From DASPLX01 sp035627375 (GTDB lineage Bacteria; Pseudomonadota; Gammaproteobacteria; Burkholderiales; Burkholderiaceae_D), in contig DASPLX010000067.1 of assembly GCA_035627375.1 (NCBI GenBank), positions 1-64,000 of the forward strand: a stretch of DNA of 64,000 nucleotides. Direction: 5' to 3'. This document shows positions 51,401-58,651 of the stretch, piece by piece. The first letter of the stretch is position 1, and the number at the start of each line of letters is the position of its first letter. Position numbers and translations under genes: made by a program. The notes beneath the pieces are model-generated. The model saw only the letters and a program-made list of their open reading frames with translations, made no database searches and was not told where the DNA came from.

Positions 51401-51471
51401 TACCGGCTTCCGACGCGCGCTATGGCATAATGCCGCGTCGATGGCCGTAAATTGAATCACGGAGAATCACC

Positions 51472-51990
51472 TTGAAATCCTTTACCAAGTCACAGATGCT
51501 TTTCAAAGGCGCCTTGCTCTGCGTGTTTTCCTTCCTGCTGACCGGCGCCGTGGCGGCGCAGGAATCCAGGGTCGCTTTCGTCAGCGCGGAACGTGTTCTT
51601 CGCGAGGCTGCTCCGGCCAAGGCGGCGACCCTCAAGATCGAACAGGAATTCTCGAAGCGGGACAAGGACTTGCAGGAGATGGCGGCCCGCCTGAAGACGA
51701 TGTCGGACAAGCTCGACAAGGACGCCGCCGTGCTGTCCGATTCCGACCGCACCAAGCGCCAACGCGAGCTCGCGGATCTCGACAAGGATTTCCAGCGCAA
51801 GCAGCGCGAATTCCGCGAAGACCTGAACCAGCGCCGCAACGAAGAATTGGCGATCGTGCTGGAGCGTGTGACCAAGGTCATCAAGCAGATCGCCGAGCAG
51901 GAAAAATACGACATGGTGTTCCAGGAGGCCGCCTACTTCAGCCCGCGCGTGGACATCACCGACAAGGTTCTGAAGGCGCTGAGCAAGTAA
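51472..51990 (+). CDS. skp: Periplasmic chaperone Skp (OmpH family)
   Basis: Trimeric holdase chaperone for outer-membrane proteins on the way to BamA. 172 residues: signal peptide FSFLLTGAVAAQ, then the OmpH coiled-coil arms (KQREFREDLNQRRNEELAIV). The start codon is TTG at 51472: GGAGAA lies 5 nt before it, whereas the next in-frame ATG (51496) would cut into the signal peptide and is further from the Shine-Dalgarno. The C-terminal part AAYFSPRVDITDKVLKALSK is typical. lpxD follows after a 110-bp gap with a hairpin. Confidence 0.92.
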   Translation: MKSFTKSQMLFKGALLCVFSFLLTGAVAAQESRVAFVSAERVLREAAPAKAATLKIEQEFSKRDKDLQEMAARLKTMSDKLDKDAAVLSDSDRTKRQRELADLDKDFQRKQREFREDLNQRRNEELAIVLERVTKVIKQIAEQEKYDMVFQEAAYFSPRVDITDKVLKALSK

Positions 51991-51997
51991 TCCGCCA

Positions 51998-52022
51998 CGG
52001 ACGGCGGCGGTTCCGCCGTCCG
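51998..52022. repeat. Perfect 10-bp inverted repeat between skp and lpxD
   Basis: CGGACGGCGG (51998-52007) and CCGCCGTCCG (52013-52022) around a 5-nt loop. No T-tract follows, so it is more likely an RNA-stability or processing hairpin than a terminator. Confidence 0.55.
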
Positions 52023-52100
52023 CACCCATTCCAACCCGGCGCCGGGCAAGCCGATATTCCGGCACATGATCCGGCTCCCCAAGATCCGAAGAAGGCCGCC

Positions 52101-53174
52101 ATGAGCACTCGGCTGGAACAATTGGTCGAACGCCTGGGCGGCCAGTTGATAGGCGACGGGAAGATCGAAATTTCCGGCATCGCGCCTCTCGACGACGCCG
52201 GCGCGTCGCACATCACTTTTCTTTCCAATCCCAAGCTGCGCGCGCGCGCGGCGCAAACCAAGGCCGCCGCGCTGATTCTATCGCCCGCCGACGATGCCGT
52301 CGTCGCCGCCCAGTACAAGGGTGCGCGCATCGTCACGGTCAACCCGTATGCATACTTCGCGCGGGCCGCGCAATTCTTCGCAGCCCTGAATGCGGTCGTG
52401 CCGCCGCCCGGCGTCCATCCGACGGCGTGCGTCGATCCCTCCGCGCGGATCGATCCCGGCGCGCATATCGGGCCGCATGTCGTCATCGAATCCGGCGCGG
52501 TCGTCGGCGAGGGGTGTGTCATCGACGCCGGTTGTTTCGTCGGGCGCAATGCCCATATCGGTGCGCGGACGCACCTCTTCGCGCGCGTCACGTTTCACGC
52601 GGATTGCCGCATCGGGGAGCGCGGCATCGTCCATTCCGGCGCGGTCATCGGCGCCGACGGTTTCGGCTTCGCCAATGAAGGCGGCGCCTGGATCAAGATT
52701 CCGCAAACCGGCGGCGTCGTCATCGGTGACGATGTCGAGATCGGCGCCAACACCACGATCGATCGCGGCGCGCTGGCCGACACCGTGATCGAGGATGGCG
52801 TCAAGCTCGACAACCAGATACAGATCGGGCACAACTGCCATATCGGCGCGCATACCGCGATGGCCGGTTGCGTCGGCGTGGCGGGCAGCGCGAAGATCGG
52901 CAAATACTGCACCTTCGGCGGCGCGGCCATGGTTCTCGGGCATCTGACCATCGCCGACCGCGTCCATATCTCGTCGGGCAGCCTGGTGTCGCGCTCGATC
53001 ATGGAGCCCGGTCAGTACACCGGCATTTATCCGCTCTCGAAGAATGCCGACTGGGAGAAATCGGCCGTCATCGTGCGCAATTTGGCAACGATGCGTGAGA
53101 AAATCCGCGAGCTGGAAAAAACCGTCAAATCGCTCAGCCAATCTCAAGATCAGAATCAAAATGAAAATGGATAA
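52101..53174 (+). CDS. lpxD: UDP-3-O-acylglucosamine N-acyltransferase LpxD
   Basis: Third enzyme of lipid A synthesis, adding the second 3-hydroxyacyl chain to the sugar. 357 residues: N-terminal uridine-binding domain (ISGIAPLDDAGASHITFLSN), a left-handed beta-helix of hexapeptide repeats from about 105, and DNQIQIGHNCHIGAHTAMAG with the catalytic His. The C-terminal helix REKIRELEKTVKSLSQ follows. fabZ begins inside its last codons. Confidence 0.97.
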   Translation: MSTRLEQLVERLGGQLIGDGKIEISGIAPLDDAGASHITFLSNPKLRARAAQTKAAALILSPADDAVVAAQYKGARIVTVNPYAYFARAAQFFAALNAVVPPPGVHPTACVDPSARIDPGAHIGPHVVIESGAVVGEGCVIDAGCFVGRNAHIGARTHLFARVTFHADCRIGERGIVHSGAVIGADGFGFANEGGAWIKIPQTGGVVIGDDVEIGANTTIDRGALADTVIEDGVKLDNQIQIGHNCHIGAHTAMAGCVGVAGSAKIGKYCTFGGAAMVLGHLTIADRVHISSGSLVSRSIMEPGQYTGIYPLSKNADWEKSAVIVRNLATMREKIRELEKTVKSLSQSQDQNQNENG

Positions 53175-53649
53175 CATCGAACTGAAGACTCTCGACATCA
53201 ACCAGATCAAGCAGTATCTGCCGCATCGCTATCCGCTGCTGCTGGTCGATCGCGTGCTCGAATGGGAGTCGGGCAAGTCGATCACCGCGATCAAGAACGT
53301 GACCGCCAACGAGGAATTCTTCAACGGCCACTTTCCGCACAAGCCGGTCATGCCGGGCGTGCTGATGATCGAGGCGCTGGCGCAGACCGCCGCGTTGCTG
53401 TCGTTCCTGACCATGGGGAAAAAGCCGGACGACAACAGCGTCGTGTATTTCGTCGGCATCGACGGCGCGCGCTTCAAGCGTCCGGTCGAGCCGGGCGATC
53501 AGTTGAAGATGCAGGTCGAGATCCTGCGCACGGCGCGCGGCATCTGGAAATACAAGGCGCAAGCCACGGTCGACGGGCAGCTCGCCGTCGAGGCTGAGTT
53601 GATGTGCACGATGCGCAGCGCGAGCGACGCCAGCCAGCCTGCGGGGTAA
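53161..53649 (+). CDS. fabZ: 3-hydroxyacyl-ACP dehydratase FabZ
   Basis: Dehydrates 3-hydroxyacyl-ACP in fatty acid synthesis. Standard hot-dog fold of 162 residues: IKQYLPHRYPLLLVDRVLEW and the catalytic NGHFPHKPVMPGVLMIEALA (His and Glu). ATG codons at 53161 and 53167 are in frame, both overlapping the lpxD end; no strong Shine-Dalgarno separates them, and reinitiation is likely. The open frame from 53044 is not used. Placing fabZ between lpxD and lpxA lets the cell balance lipid A and phospholipid use of the same acyl-ACP. Confidence 0.95.
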   Translation: MKMDNIELKTLDINQIKQYLPHRYPLLLVDRVLEWESGKSITAIKNVTANEEFFNGHFPHKPVMPGVLMIEALAQTAALLSFLTMGKKPDDNSVVYFVGIDGARFKRPVEPGDQLKMQVEILRTARGIWKYKAQATVDGQLAVEAELMCTMRSASDASQPAG

Positions 53650-53651
53650 GA

Positions 53652-54440
53652 ATGACCACTATCCATCCCACCGCGCTCGTCGATCCGAAGGCCGAGCTCG
53701 ACGATTCCGTCGAGGTCGGCGCGTATTCGATCGTCGGTCCGAACGTCAAGATCGGCGCGCGCACCAAGATCGGCCCCCATGTCGTGATCGACGGCCATAC
53801 GACGATCGGCTGCGACAATACGTTCTTCCCGTTTTCCTCGATCGGCGGGGCGCCGCAGGACAAGAAATACGCGGGCGAAGAGACGCGGCTGGAAATCGGC
53901 GACCGCAACCTGATTCGCGAATTCTGCACCTTCAATCTCGGCACGGCGCAGGACAACGGCGTCACCAAGCTCGGCAACGACAACTGGATACTGGCTTACG
54001 TGCACCTGGCGCACGACTGCGTGGTCGGCAATCATACGATCTTCTCGAACAACGCCAGTCTCGCGGGCCATGTCCATGTCGGCGACTGGGTCATCATGAG
54101 CGGATTTTCCGCGGTCCATCAGTTCTGCAAGATCGGCGATCATGCCTTCGTCGGCATGAATACCAGCCTGACGCAGGACGTGCCGCCGTTCGTGCTGCTG
54201 TCCGGGAATCCGGCGCAACCCCATGGAATCAATATCGAAGGCTTGAAACGCCGCGGCTTCACGCGCGAGCAGATCGGCGATCTGCGCAAGGCGTACAAGC
54301 TGATCTACAAGTCGGGCCTGACGATCGACGAGGCGAAAGCGGCGTTGGCGGAAGAAGAAAACGCGAAGCCGAATTCGGCGGTTCATCTGCGCGCCATGCG
54401 CGAGTTTCTCGAGAAAGCTACGCGTGGCATCGTTCGCTGA
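53652..54440 (+). CDS. lpxA: UDP-N-acetylglucosamine acyltransferase LpxA
   Basis: First enzyme of lipid A synthesis, adding a 3-hydroxyacyl chain to UDP-GlcNAc. 262 residues, a left-handed beta-helix with repeats VGAYSIVGPNVKIGARTKIG and the catalytic His region LAYVHLAHDCVVGNHTIFSN. The C-terminal helical part (ALAEEENAKPNSAVHLRAMR) is normal. The start at 53652 matches the family (MTTIHPTALVDPKAEL). The stop overlaps the lpxB start by 17 bp. Confidence 0.97.
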   Translation: MTTIHPTALVDPKAELDDSVEVGAYSIVGPNVKIGARTKIGPHVVIDGHTTIGCDNTFFPFSSIGGAPQDKKYAGEETRLEIGDRNLIREFCTFNLGTAQDNGVTKLGNDNWILAYVHLAHDCVVGNHTIFSNNASLAGHVHVGDWVIMSGFSAVHQFCKIGDHAFVGMNTSLTQDVPPFVLLSGNPAQPHGINIEGLKRRGFTREQIGDLRKAYKLIYKSGLTIDEAKAALAEEENAKPNSAVHLRAMREFLEKATRGIVR

Positions 54441-55587
54441 TCTGAAAATCGCGATGGTTGCCGGCGAGACCTCCGGCGATCTGTTGGCGGGCCGGCTGCT
54501 GTCCGGTTTGCGGCCGCGGGTGCCCGAGGCCCTGATCCACGGCATCGGCGGACCGAACATGGCGGCGCACGGCTTCGTCGCCGACTGGCCGATGGAAAAG
54601 CTCGCCGTGCGCGGGCTGTTCGAGGTGCTCGCCCATTACCGCGAAATCAAGGGTATCCAGAATGCGTTGCGCGACCGGCTGCTGGCCGAAAGGCCGGCGG
54701 CGTTCATCGGCGTCGACGCGCCCGATTTCAACCTCGGCCTCGAGATGCAGCTCAAGCGCGCCGGCATTCCGACCATGCATTTCATCGGCCCCTCGATCTG
54801 GGCCTGGCGCGGCGGACGCATCAAGAAGATCGCCAAGGCCGTCGATCACATGCTGGTCGTATTCCCGTTCGAGGAAGAAATCTATCGCAAGGCCGGCATC
54901 CCCGCGACCTACGTCGGCCATCCGCTGGCGGAGGTGATCCCGATGGCGGCCGACATGGGGGACGCGCGGCGCGGACTCGGCCTGCCTGCGGAAGGCAAGG
55001 TCGTGGCGATCCTGCCCGGCAGCCGGATGTCGGAACTCAAGTACAACACGGCAGCCTTCGTCGGCGCCGTGAAGATACTCGCGCAGCGCGATTCCGCCAT
55101 TCGTTTCATCGCTCCGATGGCCGGCGAGCGCCAGACACGATATTTCCGTCAATTGATCGAGCAGGCCGGATTGCAGGATGCGCCGCTCCAGGTCGTCGAC
55201 GGCAACTCGCACGCGGCGATGGCGGCGGCGGATGCCGTCCTGGTTGCCTCCGGCACGGCGACGCTCGAGGTTGCGTTGTACAAGAAACCGATGGTGATCG
55301 CCTACAAGATGATGCGCGCGTCCTGGGAAATCCTGCGCCACATGGGCTATCAGCCCTGGGTCGGCCTGCCGAACATCCTGGCGCGCGAATTCGTCGTGCC
55401 GGAATTGCTGCAGGACGCCGCGACGCCGCAGGCGCTGGCCGATGCGCTGTGGGCGCAATTGAACGACGACCGGTTGCGCGCCGCGCTTGGTCTGCGCTTC
55501 ACCGAAATGCACCATGCCTTGCTGCGCAATACCGCCGAATTGAGCGCGGGCGCCGTGATGGACGTGATCGCGCGGCGCTCGTCGTAG
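54424..55587 (+). CDS. lpxB: Lipid-A-disaccharide synthase LpxB
   Basis: Glycosyltransferase joining two acylated glucosamines to the lipid A disaccharide. 387 residues. KIAMVAGETSGDLLAGRLLS at the N-terminus and later FIGPSIWAWRGGRIKKIAKA and VASGTATLEVALYKKPMVIA are family motifs. The start is a GTG at 54424 inside lpxA; an ATG at 54454 would remove the first strand. It completes the lpxD-fabZ-lpxA-lpxB block. Confidence 0.95.
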   Translation: MASFADLKIAMVAGETSGDLLAGRLLSGLRPRVPEALIHGIGGPNMAAHGFVADWPMEKLAVRGLFEVLAHYREIKGIQNALRDRLLAERPAAFIGVDAPDFNLGLEMQLKRAGIPTMHFIGPSIWAWRGGRIKKIAKAVDHMLVVFPFEEEIYRKAGIPATYVGHPLAEVIPMAADMGDARRGLGLPAEGKVVAILPGSRMSELKYNTAAFVGAVKILAQRDSAIRFIAPMAGERQTRYFRQLIEQAGLQDAPLQVVDGNSHAAMAAADAVLVASGTATLEVALYKKPMVIAYKMMRASWEILRHMGYQPWVGLPNILAREFVVPELLQDAATPQALADALWAQLNDDRLRAALGLRFTEMHHALLRNTAELSAGAVMDVIARRSS

Positions 55588-55597
55588 GGGAGCGCGG

Positions 55598-56212
55598 GTG
55601 GCGAAAAGGCAGGAAACCAATCTGTCGCTCTTCGATCATGAAGAGCAGGTGATCTGCGGCGTCGACGAAGCCGGGCGCGGCCCCTTGGCCGGACCGGTGT
55701 TCGCCGCCGCCGTCATACTCGATCCGGACAAGCCGATCGCCGGCCTGCGCGACTCGAAGAAACTGAGCGAGGCGCAGCGCGACGCGCTGGCCGCGGAAAT
55801 CAAGGAAAACGCGCTGGCCTGGTCGATCGCCCAATGTTCGGAACAGGAGATCGATGCGCTCAATATCCTGCAGGCGACCATGCTGGCCATGCGCCGCGCG
55901 ATCGAAGGATTGCGGGTGACGCCGACGTTGGCATTGATCGACGGCAATCGCTGCCCCGTGGTCGGCGTACTGACCGAGGCGATCGTCAAGGGCGACGACA
56001 AGGTGCCCGCCATCTCGGCGGCCTCGATCCTCGCCAAGACGGCGCGCGACGCCGCGCTCATGCAGTTGCATGCGCAGTATCCCGAATATGCCTTCGATCA
56101 GCACAAGGGATATCCGACGGCGCTGCACCTGGAGCGTTTGCGGATGCACGGCGCCTCGCCGGTGCACCGCCGCTCCTACGCGCCCGTGCGCGCCGTGCTG
56201 GGCAGCCAATAA
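55598..56212 (+). CDS. rnhB: Ribonuclease HII
   Basis: Cuts RNA in RNA-DNA hybrids, including single ribonucleotides. 204 residues. The catalytic Asp-Glu motif VDEAGRGPLAGPVFAAAVIL is near residue 22, followed by LRDSKKLSEAQRDAL, ALIDGNRCP and SILAKTARDA. Start is a GTG at 55598 with GGGGAG upstream. Follows lpxB by 10 bp, a common arrangement in proteobacteria. Confidence 0.95.
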   Translation: MAKRQETNLSLFDHEEQVICGVDEAGRGPLAGPVFAAAVILDPDKPIAGLRDSKKLSEAQRDALAAEIKENALAWSIAQCSEQEIDALNILQATMLAMRRAIEGLRVTPTLALIDGNRCPVVGVLTEAIVKGDDKVPAISAASILAKTARDAALMQLHAQYPEYAFDQHKGYPTALHLERLRMHGASPVHRRSYAPVRAVLGSQ

Positions 56213-56236
56213 CCGACTTCGCCGAAGGAATATCCC

Positions 56237-57028
56237 GTGAAGCGCAAACCGATCTCCTCGCGCGAGAATCCGCTCTACAAGGAGCTCAAGCACCTGGCAT
56301 CCAGTTCGCAGGCGCGACGCAAGGCCGGCCGCACGCTGCTGGACGGCGTTCACCTGTGCGAAGCCTTCCTGCAGCATGTGGGCATGCCGCCGCTGTGCGT
56401 CGTCAGCGAAGGTTCGGCGGAGCTCGGCGAAGCGATGGCCGTCCTCGCGCGCTGCGAAGCGGGCGGCGCGCAATGCATTGTCCTGCCCGATGCCTTGTAC
56501 AACGCGTTGAGCCAGGTCGAGAACGGCATCGGTCTGATGTTCGTCGTCGATACGCCGCAACCGGCGATGCCGCAACGGCTGACGCAATCGGCGGTGCTGC
56601 TCGACAATCTGCAGGACCCGGGCAACCTGGGATCGATCTTGCGCAGCGCGGCGGCGGCCGGCATCGAATGCATCTTCTGCGGTCCCGGCACCGCCTTCGC
56701 CTGGTCACCCAAGGTATTGCGCGCCGGCATGGGCGCGCATTTCCTGCTGCGGATTTTCGAGCATGTCGATCTGCACGATTTGATCGGCAATGCGGCCGTT
56801 CCGGTGCTGGCGACAAGTTCTCATGCGGAACGCAGTATCCATGACGCCGATCTCAAGCGCGACGTCGCCTGGTTGTTCGGTCATGAAGGGCAGGGAGTCG
56901 CCGAGGATTTGCTGGGCCTGGCGGACGAGCGCCTGGCGATTCCGCATTTGGGGCCTGTCGAATCGCTGAATGTCGCGGCCAGCGCCGCGGTATGCTTCTT
57001 CGAGCAGGTCAGGCAGAAGACGCGATAG
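56237..57028 (+). CDS. TrmH/SpoU-family RNA 2'-O-methyltransferase
   Basis: A 263-residue SPOUT methyltransferase. An N-terminal substrate-binding domain (KPISSRENPLYKELKHLASS) is followed by the knotted domain with LLDNLQDPGNLGSILRSAAA (motif 1), WLFGHEGQGV (motif 2) and LGPVESLNVAASAAVC (motif 3). The target is 23S rRNA or tRNA; the subtype (RlmB-like or TsnR-like) is not certain. It follows rnhB by 24 bp and ends 1 bp from a convergent gene. Confidence 0.87.
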   Translation: MKRKPISSRENPLYKELKHLASSSQARRKAGRTLLDGVHLCEAFLQHVGMPPLCVVSEGSAELGEAMAVLARCEAGGAQCIVLPDALYNALSQVENGIGLMFVVDTPQPAMPQRLTQSAVLLDNLQDPGNLGSILRSAAAAGIECIFCGPGTAFAWSPKVLRAGMGAHFLLRIFEHVDLHDLIGNAAVPVLATSSHAERSIHDADLKRDVAWLFGHEGQGVAEDLLGLADERLAIPHLGPVESLNVAASAAVCFFEQVRQKTR

Positions 57029-57029
57029 A

Positions 57030-57389
57030 TCAGAAGGCCGGCTGCTCCCGTTCCGCGACTGGAACGTAGATCAGGCCGGGAGCGACATAGCGCTCGTGCT
57101 CGTGCGCCGAGATGCCGGTGCCGGCAGGACATACCCGGTCGAAGCGGTAATATTGGCCTCCTATCACCGCGTACTGGTAGATCGGCGCATCCTGATACCG
57201 GCCGATGGGATCGATGACTTGGTCCGGCCGGACGAACTCGGCGGCCTTGGCGCCTTGCGATTCCGGCTTGTCGTTGAATACGCCGAGTTCCTCGATATCG
57301 GCTTCGACATGACTCAGTCCGTCTTTCAGGGCCCAGAAGAAAAAGATCAAGCCGGCCCACAACAACAACTCGATCATGATAAGTTCCAT
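57030..57389 (-). CDS. Small membrane-anchored hypothetical protein, 119 aa
   Basis: Function unknown. An N-terminal helix (MIELLLWAGLIFFFWALKDG) is followed by a polar tail containing GRYQDAPIYQYAVIGGQYYR and a single Cys (DRVCPAGTG). GGGAG lies 6 nt before ATG 57389; a second ATG at 57377 is in frame. It faces the methyltransferase gene convergently and has a good promoter at 57431-57460. Tyr/Gln-rich positions are visible but no domain was recognised. Confidence 0.72.
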   Translation of the reverse strand: MELIMIELLLWAGLIFFFWALKDGLSHVEADIEELGVFNDKPESQGAKAAEFVRPDQVIDPIGRYQDAPIYQYAVIGGQYYRFDRVCPAGTGISAHEHERYVAPGLIYVPVAEREQPAF

Positions 57390-57430
57390 GGCGGACTCCC
57401 GGTATGCCGGATCACTACCCCTGTCACTTA

Positions 57431-57460
57431 TTTATAGTCAATTTGTAAGTTTTGTGTAAG
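57431..57460 (-). promoter_or_regulatory. Promoter of the small membrane protein gene
   Basis: On the minus strand CTTACA (57455-57460), 18 bp and TATAAA (57431-57436), in an AT-rich stretch 42 bp upstream of the ATG. Matches sigma-70 hexamers at four and five of six positions. Confidence 0.55.
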
Positions 57461-57543
57461 CTCTATTTGGCGCGTGTTGTGCGTATGACGCGGAACCCGG
57501 GCTTCGGTTCTGCTGCAGGCAGCGAATTGCCCTCTATCGCAGC

Positions 57544-58392
57544 TTAATACGCGCGTTTGTCCAGTTTGACTTCCTGCAGGATCATGGTCGCGATTTCCTC
57601 GATCGACTTGGCGGTGGAAGACATCCAGCGGATACCCTCGCGTTTCATCATTTTTTCCGCTTCGTTGACCTCGTAGCGGCAATTCTCGATCGCCGCGTAC
57701 TTGCTGCCGGGCCGGCGCTCGTTGCGCACTTCGGACAAGCGGTCGGGAGCGATCGACAGGCCGAAAATCTTGCTCTTGTAGGGGACCAGGCTGCTGGGCA
57801 GCTTGCCGCGCTCGAAATCCTCGGGAATCAGCGGGTAGTTCGCCGCCTTGATGCCGTATTGCATGGCGAGATAGAGGCTGGTCGGCGTCTTGCCGCAGCG
57901 GGAAACGCCGACCAGGATGACATCCGCCGATTTCAGATTGGCGTGCGACTGGCCGTCGTCGTGCGCCAGCGAATAATTGATCGCCTCGATCCGGCGGTTG
58001 TACTCGTCGCTGTCGGCGATATTGTGGCTGCGGCCGATCGTGTGCGTCGATTTCACGCCCAGTTCCTGTTCCAGCGGATCGACGAAAGTCTGGATCAGGT
58101 CCATGTGCATGCCCTTCGATTGCCGGATGACGGCCGACAGATCCGCCTTGACCAGCGTCGAAAACACGATGGGGCGCTTGCCGTCGGTGTGGAAGGCATC
58201 ATTGATCTTGCGCAGCGCTTCATAGGCCTTGTCCAGCGTGTCGACGAACGGCAGTCGGATCTCGCGAAAACGCAGCTCGAACTGGGTCAGCACCGCATGC
58301 CCGAAGGTTTCGGCTGTGATGCCGGTGCCGTCGGAGACGAAGAAAACGGTGCGATCGGCGGAGGGCAGGGAACGGTAAGAGCTGTCTGACAT
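57544..58392 (-). CDS. ppsR: PEP synthetase regulatory protein PpsR (kinase/pyrophosphorylase)
   Basis: ADP-dependent kinase and Pi-dependent phosphotransferase that switches PEP synthase off and on by modifying a Thr near its catalytic His. 282 residues: VFFVSDGTGITAETFGHAVL at the start and the P-loop-like VGVSRCGKTPTSLYLAMQYG at residues 161-180, both intact. Divergent from ppsA, its target, with a 259-bp shared upstream region. Normal length for DUF299 proteins. Confidence 0.95.
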   Translation of the reverse strand: MSDSSYRSLPSADRTVFFVSDGTGITAETFGHAVLTQFELRFREIRLPFVDTLDKAYEALRKINDAFHTDGKRPIVFSTLVKADLSAVIRQSKGMHMDLIQTFVDPLEQELGVKSTHTIGRSHNIADSDEYNRRIEAINYSLAHDDGQSHANLKSADVILVGVSRCGKTPTSLYLAMQYGIKAANYPLIPEDFERGKLPSSLVPYKSKIFGLSIAPDRLSEVRNERRPGSKYAAIENCRYEVNEAEKMMKREGIRWMSSTAKSIEEIATMILQEVKLDKRAY

Positions 58393-58651
58393 AAGTTAAT
58401 TGATGAAGAAAAGTCATGAAAAAAGTGCCGGCGCTGCGCCGCAAAATCCTATTGCAGCCTGTAAAATGGTGAGCAATTTCTTGACCAAATGTTCGCCATT
58501 GGCATTACTGACAAAGAAGAATAACAAAGCCGCCGCCTCAGTGGAGGCTAACTTGCACAGCGGGTTATGCATCCTGAGTCGCGGCCGACGCTAAGACCAC
58601 CGGCTGACGAGGACAAAGTGCAGATTTCTTATCATCAAACTAGGGGTTGTT

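Noticed and set aside
49058..51460. 800-aa antisense frame over bamA
   Set aside because: Complement of an intact, recognisable bamA; composition and lack of start signals mark it as a shadow.
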